From: Arthrobacter sp. PAMC 25486
Lineage (GTDB): Bacteria; Actinomycetota; Actinomycetes; Actinomycetales; Micrococcaceae
Direction: 5' to 3'
Length of the DNA: 64,000 nucleotides
Assembly: GCF_000785535.1 (NCBI RefSeq)
Contig: NZ_CP007595.1
Span: forward strand, 3,680,439-3,744,438
A program made the position numbers and the translations under genes. Each line of letters begins with the position of its first letter. Position 1 is the stretch's first letter. This document shows positions 1 through 8,993 of this stretch, piece by piece. Below the pieces are notes generated by a model. That model did not search any database. It was given only the letters and a program-made list of their open reading frames with translations, and was not told where the DNA came from.

Positions 1-248
1 CCTTTTCGAACAGGGCAAAGTCGCTGCCCTGAACCGCCAGCGTGACAGCGCTGTACTTGAGTTGCTGACCTCCGGAACCAGAGCCCATAGGAAGTCCGCA
101 TCGCAGGGCAGCGTCACCACCTGAAAGGGGAGCAGGCAAGGCACCGCCTCAGTCACGGCAGATAAGGTGGGCCGTTACAGCAGCCAAACAGGGTCTCACA
201 CTGCGGATAGGCAGGGGATGCGAACATCCCAAATCTTTTTTGCCTCGA

Positions 249-290
249 CAAGGGGTGCGTTCCGCCACTGCTGGATGAACGCACCCCTTG
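249..290. terminator. Stem-loop, probable transcription terminator
   Basis: A perfect 14-bp inverted repeat has arms at 249-262 and 277-290 and a 14-nt loop. It lies 11 bp beyond the stop of the leftward small gene at 302-487. There is no clean U-tract on the leftward strand, so termination is inferred from position and stem strength only. Confidence 0.6.
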
Positions 291-301
291 GCCCGACAGT
301 T

Positions 302-487
302 TTAGCCGGCGTCGAAGGACTTGCCGCCATCTTCCTGACCTGGCTCAGATTCTGTTTTTTTGGCGTCGGTTCCCGTCCCATCGGGCAACTCCTCAGGGTT
401 CCTACGCCCCTTAGGCTTTAGCGCTGAGGTTTCTTGGTCCGATTGCGTCGGCGCCTTCGGTTCGTTTGTTTCGTCGTGTGTCTGCAT
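302..487 (-). CDS. Small acidic, disordered hypothetical protein (61 aa)
   Basis: The product begins MQTHDETNEP and is rich in Glu, Asp, Lys, Pro and Thr with almost no hydrophobic residues, so it is probably disordered. The start at 487 was chosen because AGGAGG lies 6 nt upstream of that ATG; a longer reading from 526 has no such site. A strong stem-loop follows the stop. I do not recognise the family. It resembles the small hydrophilic proteins that surround stress genes in this part of the window, but that is context and not evidence of function. Confidence 0.65.
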   Translation of the reverse strand: MQTHDETNEPKAPTQSDQETSALKPKGRRNPEELPDGTGTDAKKTESEPGQEDGGKSFDAG

Positions 488-548
488 AGCGTTCCTCCTC
501 ATTGTTGAATGTATTGCTTGGATCAATTGATGGCCCTGAAGTGGCGGG

Positions 549-1256
549 TCAGTCTCCGGGAACGGCTCCCTGCGCGGCTTGTAACAGCGTTCCGAGCCTG
601 CTCTGGTCTACCTTATCCAGTAACTCCCGGACGTCATCGAAGACTTCCACTGCTCCCGCCTCGTACAATTCCGCTGCGCTGGTGCCGCCGCTGCGCACCC
701 CGATCATGGGTATACCCAGGGCTGCCGCGGCTTTGGCATCCCAGACTGCATCACCCACAAAAAGAGCATGGGTGGTGTCCACGCCTACTGATTTCAGAGC
801 GGCGGCAAGGATGTCAGGAGATGGTTTGCCCTGCGCGGCGTCAGAGGAACTAGTGCTTGCAGCAATGGCGTGATCAGCGTCTAGGGCCTTGCGCAGCACC
901 TCCAGTTCAGTCTGCTCGGCGGATGAGGCCAGGACCACCGCCGCTCCTGCCAGGGCACAATGCTCCAGCAGTGCTGCGGCAGACTCGAAAGGAAGCAGGG
1001 CCGGCCAATAGGTGGAGAAAATGGCGTCATGCGCGTCGATGAGCTTCTGGGTCTGTATGGGGCTGGTGCCATTGCCCAGAATGTGCCGGATTAGTTCTTC
1101 GCCACCCATTCCTATCGCCCTGTGCAGCGCGGCAGCAGGGGCAGTGAAGCTCTGTTGGCGCAAAGCCTGCCACCAAGACAGTGTGTGCAAGTAGTTGGAA
1201 TCGATCAGGGTGCCGTCCACGTCGAATAGTATCGCATGGGAATATTCACTGGCCAT
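549..1256 (-). CDS. HAD-superfamily hydrolase, phosphoglycolate-phosphatase type
   Basis: This 235-aa cytoplasmic protein has the four HAD signatures in order. Motif I is FDVDGTLID near residues 11-19 (nucleophile Asp and acid Asp), motif II is the Ser in VVLASSAEQ, motif III is the Lys in GKPSPDI, and motif IV is LFVGDAVWDA. The helical insert after motif I is a C1-type cap, as in phosphoglycolate phosphatase and beta-phosphoglucomutase. The expected activity is Mg-dependent removal of phosphate from a small phospho-substrate. The substrate cannot be assigned. AAGGAG stands a few bases before the ATG at 1256. Its left neighbours are decayed, so no pathway context is available. Confidence 0.88.
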   Translation of the reverse strand: MASEYSHAILFDVDGTLIDSNYLHTLSWWQALRQQSFTAPAAALHRAIGMGGEELIRHILGNGTSPIQTQKLIDAHDAIFSTYWPALLPFESAAALLEHCALAGAAVVLASSAEQTELEVLRKALDADHAIAASTSSSDAAQGKPSPDILAAALKSVGVDTTHALFVGDAVWDAKAAAALGIPMIGVRSGGTSAAELYEAGAVEVFDDVRELLDKVDQSRLGTLLQAAQGAVPGD

Positions 1257-1421
1257 GGGGCTCTCCTTGCATTCTTAGATCTATTGTCGGCAGTGACGTG
1301 GTCTGCTCTGGTTCCGGCGCACTGGCTCGGCCAAGTTGGTCTAGAAAATCAGCGAAGCCCCCACCGGTTCGGCTTTAGATCCGTCCGGAAGTTATGCCGC
1401 GGCAAGTGTCGGTGGCGGCCA

Positions 1422-2030
1422 CTATATAGCCCGAGGCTCGGGACGCAGCCGCGAAGGCCCGATCTCATGCCCTTGGTCATTGCAGCCGCCCAGAGCGGCA
1501 AAAGTATCCGCTCTAAAGCCCATAAGGGCCCCCTGGATGTGGGGATGATCCTCCTTTCGCTGATGGAGGTTGAGCCGGCGCAGCCTCCGCACTGTACCAA
1601 TAGGGGAGCTGCGCGGTTCAGCAGTGTCCACGACGACGTCAGCACCGCCTGCGGTAAGTTCAAATTGTCTCTGGAGCCAATGCTCCGGGACCTCCGTATC
1701 AGCGTCTGTGTTGGCAATCCAGAATTCTTTAGTCGGCCCTTGCCGTATCAACTCTGCTGGGACGCCGGCGTTTCTAGAAGCTCCCACCCGTCCAACGGCT
1801 ACACGGATCGTATTCACACCTTCACTCCTGGCCAGCGGTGCACCAGTTCCCGGGAGTTGTCTGTTGTGCTGTCCGAGGCAATGGTGATTGACACCGGAAT
1901 ATGCGGACTCAGATTAGCGAAGTATTGTGAGGCTGCTGTCAGTGCATCCAACATCATAGGGAGCAGCCTAGCTTCAACCCGGGCCGGGACGAGAACAGCA
2001 ATTCGCCCTCTGGGTCCTCTCGTTTCAGTG
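1422..2030 (-). pseudogene. Decayed family 2 glycosyltransferase
   Basis: Two leftward reading frames carry consecutive pieces of a GT2 enzyme. The first, about 2025-1814, reads IAVLVPAR then ITIASDSTTDNS and ends at a TGA (1814-1816). The second starts at 1817, one frame over, and carries WIANTDADTEVPEHWL and HPHIQGALMGFRADTFAALGG, the DxD and acceptor-region signatures of GT2. The order matches one ancestral gene with a frameshift near 1817 and a degraded C-terminus after the GG motif. It follows a methyltransferase remnant in the same orientation, an order known from actinobacterial PIG-L/methyltransferase/GT2 clusters. Confidence 0.7.
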
Positions 2031-2270
2031 CCGTAGTTCGGAAGAAATCAAGCATTATGTCATCCTCAACGCAGGCACCTGCACACACCGGCCGCTTCCC
2101 AGCCCGCAGGATAAGGGGCACATCCGCACCGTTTAGCGGGGCGACCATTTCACGCAGTGTCGCTGAGCTCACGTTATAGCCAATCTCGGACAAAACGAAC
2201 AGGTCGAATTTTCTTTCCGGCCAATTCGCGGGAAGAACAGCGAAAATGCGTTGGCGGTTTGCCCATTTTC
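2031..2270 (-). pseudogene. Remnant of a NodS-like class I SAM methyltransferase
   Basis: The leftward frame reads ANWPERKFDLFVLSEIGY followed by NVSSATLREMV. This matches the FDL(I/V)VLSE(V/I)GYY block in the middle of NodS-type SAM methyltransferases. The following HWRHPV region is no longer recognisable in one frame, and the N-terminal SAM-binding GxGxG part is absent. It leads into the broken glycosyltransferase, so both look like remains of one cell-surface modification operon. Only about 80 residues are traceable, so the family call rests on one motif block. Confidence 0.55.
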
Positions 2271-2294
2271 CGTATAACCGTCAGCGTACTTTTC

Positions 2295-2765
2295 TCACCG
2301 GCCTGCGCCGTCGGCGTCCGCCTCCGGTTGAGAGGAAAATGACTCCCTATCCTGGCGGGCGGATTCCGTATTGCTGTCGTTGAGAGGGGCATCCGCTGAC
2401 GGTAGGTCCAAGGACGACTCATCCCCAGGAGCAATGCGCGCCGCGCTGCCCTCTGCTCGGTCCAACTCCTCCCGGTACTGATCGTCAGTGCCCCCAAGTC
2501 GCCCAGCACCTAATTCACCATCACTTGCAGCCTCTTCATCCTCAAAGAAACTTTTGTCGGGAGCACCCAAGCTCACATCATCGCTCAGTGCTTCCTCATC
2601 AGTTTCCTGGCCTCGAAGTGTGGGGTCAGGTGATCCAGGATTGGTGGCAGCATCATCGGGCATTTCGTCTTCGGGGGTGGGAGAGCCGTACCCTCCTTCA
2701 GCCTGATCTGCGGGCTGCTGCCCTCTGAGGGTTTCTTCGCGTTTTTCGTTCTCTTCGATACTCAC
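2295..2765 (-). CDS. Acidic low-complexity hypothetical protein (156 aa)
   Basis: The protein is very rich in Glu, Asp, Ser, Pro and Gly and has no predicted membrane segment or domain. Repeated phrases such as TLRGQ occur twice (near residues 13 and 50). The GTG at 2765 was chosen because AAGGAG lies 6 nt upstream; another GTG at 2792 has no good site. The composition suggests a disordered cytoplasmic protein of the kind common near stress genes in Arthrobacter-like genomes. No function is proposed. Confidence 0.65.
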   Translation of the reverse strand: MSIEENEKREETLRGQQPADQAEGGYGSPTPEDEMPDDAATNPGSPDPTLRGQETDEEALSDDVSLGAPDKSFFEDEEAASDGELGAGRLGGTDDQYREELDRAEGSAARIAPGDESSLDLPSADAPLNDSNTESARQDRESFSSQPEADADGAGR

Positions 2766-2909
2766 GATGTTCTCCTTCGTTGACGGATTCACTCATCAGG
2801 TCTCGCTGTTCTTACTGTAATCACAAGCCGCCGCTTGCGAAAGCCTGCCACGTTGGCAAGAGTGGGTAAGGAACGGGTTACGCCACTGCAAGACAGAGGA
2901 GACAACGGA

Positions 2910-3170
2910 ATGAAAATTATCATAAAAATTCTGAGCCTTGGGGCGAGTCTGGCGGCTGGGGCCGCCGCGCGTAAAGCAATGGCTGCAGGCTGGCGAAAAG
3001 GTACCGGCCATGAGCCACCCAAAAAGGCCGACGACCTTGGGAATCCATTGCCGGGTGTCCTAGTTTTTGCGCTGGCCACAGCAGTCACGGGCGCTGTCAT
3101 TCACGTCATCACACAACGACTTGCACGCAAGGCAACACTGAAGCTGGAAAGCAATCCAGCTGAGGTCTAG
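2910..3170 (+). CDS. DUF4235 membrane protein (86 aa)
   Basis: The sequence fits DUF4235, a small actinobacterial family with an N-terminal amphipathic or hydrophobic helix (MKIIIKILSLGASLAAGAAA), a central charged loop (GWRKGTGHEPPKKADD) and a second hydrophobic helix (GVLVFALATAVTGAVIHVI). The length is typical. The start at 2910 follows AGAGGAGA at good spacing. The function of the family is unknown; it is probably an inner-membrane protein. A strong stem-loop follows. Confidence 0.82.
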   Translation: MKIIIKILSLGASLAAGAAARKAMAAGWRKGTGHEPPKKADDLGNPLPGVLVFALATAVTGAVIHVITQRLARKATLKLESNPAEV

Positions 3171-3214
3171 CTCTCCCACTCATCAAAGTCCCTGCCATGG
3201 CAGGCAGGGAGTTC

Positions 3215-3253
3215 CTGCGGGCACCCGCCCTGACAGCGGCCGGGTGCCCGCAG
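3215..3253 (+). terminator. Strong GC-rich stem-loop after the DUF4235 gene
   Basis: A perfect 13-bp inverted repeat has arms CTGCGGGCACCCG (3215-3227) and CGGGTGCCCGCAG (3241-3253) around a 13-nt loop, 45 bp after the DUF4235 stop. No T-run follows. High-G+C genomes often use such stems without U-tracts, so a terminator is likely but not certain. Confidence 0.65.
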
Positions 3254-4042
3254 ACAAACAAGGACTTTTACTCGTCCCGGGACCACATCACAAGCGTTGC
3301 TCCGAACGAAACACGCCCCTGCCAGAATGAAGGACACAGCCAACGTGAAGCCCGTCTGAGCGAAGTGCGCTGCAGATCAGGGTGCAGCATAGCGGCTGAT
3401 GGCGAACGCAGTTGAAACGACGGTGCCAGAAGCATGGAAGCCATTGCAAGGCAGCTCTCAGCCGTATCTGGCTCTCGTTTCACCCGCGGGGCTCGCACCA
3501 CGGCCGCTGTAGTCTCTCGCTCTGCGATGCCCCTAGCAATACGCAGCGGGTTCGAAGATAAAGATCCAGCACCGGGACTTTTCATCCAAGGATGCGGACG
3601 AAGTTTTGCCTTCGGCAACGGGATTGGTTCGCTACGGTGTGCTCTCGGAGTTTGAGGCTTATATTTCCAGATAATTGGCGGGCGAACTGCCCTACAACTT
3701 GCGTGGTACGGATGTGTTGGTGCTGTATTCGTGCCAGAGGTCTATGAGCGCGGTCACAAGTATTCCCTATGATTTAATTCTTTCGGTGCTTGGCGATGAT
3801 GCGGGCCTTCAACCGGGGAAGGCCCGGTTACGTGCAGTCAGGACCGAGGAATGGAGTGAGCGTTTCCGGCTTCGAAAAACCCGAAGCGCACAGACGTCCG
3901 AGCCAAGACTGGCCACCATTGAGTCGTGCTGGTCCGTACTCCGTAGCTGGCTGAGACCCGGGTGGGTCCGGCTCTGCAGAGAGCTGCTTCCAAAGTTGGT
4001 GGCTCCGGGAGCGGCTTGCTCTGCAGCATAAAACAGCTCCGA
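3254..4042. other. Stretch without a supportable gene
   Basis: Short open frames exist on both strands, but none combines a ribosome-binding site, a recognisable motif and plausible composition. I see no tRNA, IS end or repeat. It may be decayed coding sequence. Confidence 0.4.
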
Positions 4043-4246
4043 CTAAATCACCGGGGGTGCGCTGGGGAAAAACGGGTCCGGATGACCGGGCGCGCTCGGC
4101 TCGGGAACGGGCGGCGGAGGCCCGTTGGGATCATCTGGCTGGGCTGGCTCTGTCGGATCAACAGGCGGTCCGGGGCTTGGGGAAGGATTGACGGGAATCG
4201 GTTCCGGAGCCTGCGGCTGCGGTTCACCGGGCTGGTGCTCGTTCAT
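4043..4246 (-). CDS. Proline-rich hypothetical protein (67 aa)
   Basis: The product consists mostly of Pro, Glu, Asp and Ala (PEPIPVNPSPSPGPPVDP and similar) and must be extended and disordered. There is no signal peptide. A GAAGAGG-like site precedes the ATG at 4246. Short proline-rich proteins of this type are common in Arthrobacter-like genomes. No function can be given, and the biased composition lowers confidence that it is translated. Confidence 0.5.
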   Translation of the reverse strand: MNEHQPGEPQPQAPEPIPVNPSPSPGPPVDPTEPAQPDDPNGPPPPVPEPSAPGHPDPFFPSAPPVI

Positions 4247-4984
4247 GTGTGGCGCCTCTTCTCAGTGGCTGCTGTTCGTGGGGAGACGGGCTGTCCCGAC
4301 GCGAGTGCCGCACTTGTTGCCACTAGTGCGAACGTCATCTCATGCTACCGAGGTTGCCGCGGACCGTCCACGTCCTCGAGAGCAGCATTGGCCCCGAGTA
4401 CATCCTGCGGACCTGCTGGAAGCAGCGCCGGGTCTGGGAATTCATAGAAGACTTCTCCCCTTCGCAGCAATTCCTTGGTGAAGTTCCTGCAAGGTCTATG
4501 CGGCGGGCTCTAGGATTTAGGGACCCGGCCAGGAAGGCTTGAAAAGCACCTAGCTTCACACTCCAATCGATTTTCGGCAACTTAAAAAGACGTAGATATT
4601 TTCCGCTTGTCTGGTTAGAGTCGAAGTGCGGATGAAACAGCCATCATCGAACGAAGCAGAGATCCGTTCAGCGCTGCAGCAAGCGTTGCCTGACCGGATT
4701 TCTGCAAATTTTGCTAAAGCGAAAGGGGAGGACCATCCAAGTCTCAATTCACCACTCCCGGAGAGATCTTCAGCGGCATGAACGGTTTCCGTATGTTTGC
4801 GACAGGGCACCTTGGTGACGCTAAAGAAAAGACTGGCTTGCGCAACGGGCTCTGTGATCCCCTCCATGGTCCCCCGACACGTACCTGAGGATTTATGATC
4901 CGAAATACTGTTTGGGCCTTGGCCCCGAAGCGGGTGAATGTGAGCCTGGAAGCAGCGCAACCGAATCACGAAAGGACAGAGATC
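4247..4984. other. Stretch without a supportable gene
   Basis: A long leftward open frame crosses 4556-5338, but it overlaps the well-supported gene at 4985 and has no family signature. The region probably holds the promoter for the rightward small-gene group at 4985-6103. Confidence 0.4.
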
Positions 4985-5251
4985 ATGCCTGAGAAGCAGA
5001 ATCCCAGCCTGAAGGATCCAGAAATGTACGAGGCTTTGCGCGATGATGGAGCCTCGGAGCAAAAAGCAGCCAGAATCTCCAATGCTGCTGCCAAGAAGGG
5101 ACGATCTGTGGTGGGTCGCAAGGGCGGCAAGTCCAAAGACTATGAGGACTGGACTGTGCCCCAGCTCAAAAACAAGGCCAAAGAAATTGGACTGGGCGGA
5201 TATTCCAAAAAACGTAAGTCGGAACTCATTGAAGCATTGCGTAATTCGTAG
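4985..5251 (+). CDS. Rho-N (SAP-like) domain protein (88 aa)
   Basis: The C-terminal half (DYEDWTVPQLKNKAKEIGL, then a GYSKKRKSELIEALR block) is a Rho termination factor N-terminal or SAP-like helix-extended-helix fold that usually binds nucleic acid. The N-terminal half is basic and Ala-rich (KKGRSVVGRKGGKSK). The start at 4985 follows GAAAGGACAGAG. The protein is far too short to be Rho itself. Similar small proteins occur near ligD/ku in actinobacteria, so a DNA-associated role is plausible but not shown. Confidence 0.78.
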   Translation: MPEKQNPSLKDPEMYEALRDDGASEQKAARISNAAAKKGRSVVGRKGGKSKDYEDWTVPQLKNKAKEIGLGGYSKKRKSELIEALRNS

Positions 5252-5354
5252 TTTCTGACAGTGGCCCGATACCCACCAGTGTCGGTGGAAGTGGAGTCCA
5301 GATCTTGACATCCGGGAGGCTGTCAATCGCCAATTCATTACTTAGGAGAAGAAC

Positions 5355-5828
5355 GTGACTGAGAGCACCAACGAACCTGTGGAGATTTCCACTCGTATGC
5401 GTCCGGGGGAGTGGACGCCGGAATCCTTGGAGCAATTGGTAGGGTCATACCAGCAGAAAATCAAGGACATGGGCGCCCCCACGGAGGAAATTGTGACTAA
5501 CGTCAAAACTCCCGAAGACGGATCAGCCCACGTGCATGTGAGTTGGCGCCATGCGGGCCTGCATACATTCGCAGATCTGGGCCAGAACACCGTCGAGGAG
5601 TCGGAGATATCGCGTGGCCACGGTGAATCTATTCCTGCTGGCGAGCCTACTGAAGATTCTAAGGGCCTCGGTGCTGTGTTCGGTGACGCTGAACGGTCGG
5701 CCATTGACGAACCACCGACCGCACGGTCCCTCAGGGCCAAGGAAAATCAGCCCACAAATGAGTACCGCGTCTTCACCGACGCCAACGGGAAAACCATTGT
5801 CGAGGATGCCAGTACCGCGAAAGAATAG
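5355..5828 (+). CDS. Hypothetical hydrophilic protein (157 aa)
   Basis: This soluble, acidic protein reads from a GTG at 5355 behind TAGGAGAA. It has no recognised domain. A segment near residues 45-80 (VTNVKTPEDGSAHVHVSWRHAGL) looks like regular beta structure, and the rest is polar. It lies between the Rho-N protein and CsbD in a rightward run of small stress-type genes and is probably co-expressed with them. Confidence 0.7.
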   Translation: MTESTNEPVEISTRMRPGEWTPESLEQLVGSYQQKIKDMGAPTEEIVTNVKTPEDGSAHVHVSWRHAGLHTFADLGQNTVEESEISRGHGESIPAGEPTEDSKGLGAVFGDAERSAIDEPPTARSLRAKENQPTNEYRVFTDANGKTIVEDASTAKE

Positions 5829-5869
5829 ATTCTCGGCATGTAAAAGAGAAAATCACAACAGGAGGAATG

Positions 5870-6103
5870 ATGGGTATCGCAGATAAGTTCGACGCAGCCA
5901 AGGACAAAGCCACCGGAAAGATCAAGGAAACTGTAGGCAAGGCCACGGATGACAAGTCGCAGGTCGTCGAGGGTAAGTTGCAGCAGGCCAAGGGTACCGC
6001 CAAGGACAAGCTGGCCGACGCCAAGGCTCACCTCAAGGAGGACTCTAACGACGTTCACACTGATGACACCGAGGGCGGAGCATCCACCACTGGCGGTGCC
6101 TAA
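5870..6103 (+). CDS. CsbD-family stress protein (77 aa)
   Basis: CsbD proteins are small, charged, helical proteins of general stress responses. The sequence shows the family pattern: GIADKFDAAKDKATGKIKE, then two further KATDDKSQVVEGK and AKGTAKDKLADAK helical repeats of about 20 residues. The tail is acidic and Gly/Ser-rich. AGGAGG lies directly upstream; of two adjacent ATGs I chose the second (5870) for better spacing. The biochemical role of the family is unknown. Confidence 0.88.
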   Translation: MGIADKFDAAKDKATGKIKETVGKATDDKSQVVEGKLQQAKGTAKDKLADAKAHLKEDSNDVHTDDTEGGASTTGGA

Positions 6104-6321
6104 CGAGAACACCACCCCGAAGGGGGCAGCGGGTTGGCAGACTCGCTGTCCCCGCGGCGGGTTTTCCGTAGCAGGCTTTCCCGCAACAGTGTTCGATTCG
6201 TGGTTACCGTCATCGTGGCAACACTGCCAATACCTCGTGTGTAGGGGCACTCAGCTTCCAATTTCATTTTTTCAGTGCCGCCGCGGCGCCCGGCCATGCT
6301 TTGGGAAGCTCCGAGGATCCC

Positions 6322-8847
6322 TCACGGCAGGCCAGAGCCTTGCGCATGGCCTAGCTCCCAATGCACGTCCTTGGCTGTTTTGTCGGGACGCCACCCACGC
6401 CAGGTTGCGTGACGCAGTTTGCCGTCAGCGGTGAGTTCAGCGTATTTGACTTCTCCGACCAGTTTAGGTGTTGTCCACACGACGTCGCGCCTGTCCGTGG
6501 CGGCGATGTTCTTGACAGGTGGAGTCTTGCGTTCACTGGTCTTCAGCATGGCTGCAGCCTCCTGCAGTTCATGTTCGGAGAAACCGGTGCCCACCCTTCC
6601 CACATAGCGCAGCCCGCTCTCGTTATGCACGGCAAGTAGTAGTGAGCCGAGGGTTTTGCTGCGGGAGCCGGTACCCTTACGCCAGCCAATGACGATGACT
6701 TCCTGATGTTTTTCGTCCTTGATCTTTAGCCAGTCCGGGCTGCGCTTACCCGGTAGATAGCGGCTTTCCATTTTCTTGGCGACCACACCCTCTAACTGGA
6801 ATTCACGGCTTGTAATCAGCGCTTCTTCAAGAGTTCCCGTGAGGGCAGGCGGCAGGTGGATGTGTCGGCCTTGGGCAACTGCTGTAAGGAGTGACTCGCG
6901 CCGTTGTGAATACGGCTTGTGCTGCAGTGGTTGCACGACGCTCCCAGCACTTGTTTGCAGCGCATCAAAAAGAATCAGCTGGACGGGAACCGTTTTCATG
7001 GCCCTCGCAATATCCTGAGGCTTACTCAGCTTCATGCGTCTCTGTAGTAAGCCGAAATTGGGCCGACCGGACTTGTCCAAGGCGACAATTTCGCCGTCGA
7101 GCACGGACCCGTCAGCGGCCAAAGATGCAAGCTCCTGGAGTTCCGGGTATTGCTGAGTGACATCTCGGCCACTTCTGCTGGCGATACGCACTGTCCCACC
7201 AGCCACACCGGCCATGGCACGCATGCCATCCCATTTCATCTCGAATGACCATGATGTGGAGAAATCCACGCCGTCTGCTGTGGCCGCCGTCGCCAGCATG
7301 GGAGCGGGGAGGTCCAAGGCTTCCCCCGACCAAATTTTCGCCCGCCGCGTCGGCGTGACTAGCCTGTTAACCGCACTATCGGCACCGGGTGAGAGGTCGA
7401 ACTCACCCGCTTTTTTCTGTGTCTGAGGATCGGTATCGGGCGGGTCTTTCATGAGGTGGATCAGCCAATTCTTTGCCCCTCCCATGCCGGGGGTGTTGAT
7501 GAGGGCGTAGCGGCGCAGGACTCCGCCCAAGCCGCCGTCGGGCCTGCCGTGGAGCAATGCAATGACTTCCTTTCCCTCTCGCCATTTCTCCAGTAAGCAT
7601 GTTCCGGCGTCCCAAATGGTGACAGTACCTGCTCCGTACTCACCTTGAGGAATGGTGCCTTCGAAGGAACCATAGCCTAAGGGGTGGTCCTCCGTCATGA
7701 CGGCGAGCCGGTTTTCAGTATGTTCTAGGGGCGGGCCTTTGGGGACGGCCCAGGACACCAGGACGCCGGAATGTTCGAGTCGGAAATCCCAATGCAGTCG
7801 AGACGCGTGATGTTCCTGAATGACAAACGTGGGTTCGGAGGAAGCGGCGTCTTTCGCAGCTTGGAGGGGGACCGGCTCGGGGGTTTTGCCAGCGTCGCGC
7901 ATGGACCGGTATTTCTGAAGCCGGTCCACTGCCTCTGGCTGATCCTCGACTGGTTGCTGCAAACCCAAATTACTGATGGGGTCGATTCCTTGTTTGACCC
8001 TCGCTACCACTTCGTGGAGTTCGAGCTGGCGCAGTTCGGGGTCCGCAATCTCATCCCACAATCGTGGGGCGGCAACGGTGGGCCTAGTCCTTCCGCGGAG
8101 TGAGTACGGGCAGATAGTGGTCTTGGCTTCGCTATTTTGACTCCAGTCAATCAGAACCTTGCCGTTCCGCAATGACTTTTTCATGTCAGAGACGATCAGG
8201 TCCGGATGGTCCGATTCCAAAGACCTGGCAAGTTCATGAGCGACTTCTGCAATGTCTGTGGAATCATGATTGCCGTCCAGAGCCGCATAGAGATGGATGC
8301 CCTTGGACCCGCTCGTGACCGGATAGGCCTCCAAGCCCATGGCAGTGAGCAGTTCACGGCACAGCTGCGCAGCCTCGGCACACTCCCTGAGGCCGGCACC
8401 ATCCCCTGGATCCAAGTCCAGAATCAGCCGGTCGGGTCTTGCTGGCTTCGCGTCGGGACCAAACCTCCACTGTGGAACATGGATTTCCAGTGCGGCCACT
8501 TGGCCAAACCATGCCAAAACGGCAGCCTCGTTGACGAGGGGATAAGTATTGACATGGTCCTTGTGCATGAGGATTTGCCGAGGAACCCAGTCTGGCGCTG
8601 AGTTCTCAAGGTCTTTTCGAAAAAAGACTTTTCCAGGCTTCTCGGCCGTGCCCACTCCGTCCACCCAGCGTTTTCGTGTAGCGGGGCGCCTCGCCGCCTG
8701 TGGAATCAGGACATGGGCCACCTGGGCGTAGTAACCCAGCACATCAGCCTTGGTGGTGCCGGAATCAGGGTAAAACACCTTGTCCAAATTGCTGAGCTTT
8801 AGACGGTGGCCGGCAACATTCACGAGTTGATTTGCTGAACGGGACAC
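6322..8847 (-). CDS. ligD: Multidomain ATP-dependent DNA ligase D of bacterial NHEJ
   Basis: LigD repairs double-strand breaks with Ku. The 841-aa product has the actinobacterial order. The polymerase/primase domain (about 10-290) has the metal aspartates in ILDLDPGD (D144, D146) and LIDW (D234). The 3'-phosphoesterase domain (about 340-435) contains QEHHASRLHWDFRLE. The ligase domain (about 515-841) has the adenylated Lys538 in FEMKWDGMR, followed by GRDVTQQYPEL and DGEIV. The start is the GTG at 8847, with AAGGAGG at good spacing; an upstream in-frame extension lacks such a site and would run into the ku promoter region. All catalytic residues checked are present, so it is probably active. 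It is divergent from ku across 146 bp. Confidence 0.95.
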   Translation of the reverse strand: MSRSANQLVNVAGHRLKLSNLDKVFYPDSGTTKADVLGYYAQVAHVLIPQAARRPATRKRWVDGVGTAEKPGKVFFRKDLENSAPDWVPRQILMHKDHVNTYPLVNEAAVLAWFGQVAALEIHVPQWRFGPDAKPARPDRLILDLDPGDGAGLRECAEAAQLCRELLTAMGLEAYPVTSGSKGIHLYAALDGNHDSTDIAEVAHELARSLESDHPDLIVSDMKKSLRNGKVLIDWSQNSEAKTTICPYSLRGRTRPTVAAPRLWDEIADPELRQLELHEVVARVKQGIDPISNLGLQQPVEDQPEAVDRLQKYRSMRDAGKTPEPVPLQAAKDAASSEPTFVIQEHHASRLHWDFRLEHSGVLVSWAVPKGPPLEHTENRLAVMTEDHPLGYGSFEGTIPQGEYGAGTVTIWDAGTCLLEKWREGKEVIALLHGRPDGGLGGVLRRYALINTPGMGGAKNWLIHLMKDPPDTDPQTQKKAGEFDLSPGADSAVNRLVTPTRRAKIWSGEALDLPAPMLATAATADGVDFSTSWSFEMKWDGMRAMAGVAGGTVRIASRSGRDVTQQYPELQELASLAADGSVLDGEIVALDKSGRPNFGLLQRRMKLSKPQDIARAMKTVPVQLILFDALQTSAGSVVQPLQHKPYSQRRESLLTAVAQGRHIHLPPALTGTLEEALITSREFQLEGVVAKKMESRYLPGKRSPDWLKIKDEKHQEVIVIGWRKGTGSRSKTLGSLLLAVHNESGLRYVGRVGTGFSEHELQEAAAMLKTSERKTPPVKNIAATDRRDVVWTTPKLVGEVKYAELTADGKLRHATWRGWRPDKTAKDVHWELGHAQGSGLP

Positions 8848-8993
8848 GTTAGGCCTCCTTGGTGGACATAGTTCATTGTTACCGTGTGGTGAATTCTTTG
8901 CCACCCCTGCCCGTGATCGCACCCCGGACACCGCTGTTTCATACCACCGGCTATCCTCTGGAAAAGACCCAACGATGGTGCTTAGCTGGATCC
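8848..8993. promoter_or_regulatory. Divergent ligD/ku promoter region
   Basis: These 146 bp separate the GTG of ligD from the ATG of ku and must hold both promoters. No clear operator or sigma-type consensus stands out by eye. Confidence 0.5.

Noticed and set aside
1236..2036. Rightward open frame of about 266 codons
   Set aside because: The opposite strand carries recognisable GT2 motifs in order, so this frame is a by-product of a decayed leftward gene.
3197..4031. Several short rightward frames in the gap after DUF4235
   Set aside because: None has a ribosome-binding site, conserved motif or consistent composition; I could not support any as a gene.
4556..5338. Leftward open frame of about 260 codons
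   Set aside because: It runs antisense to the well-supported Rho-N gene at 4985-5251, has no ribosome-binding site and reads as antisense-type composition.
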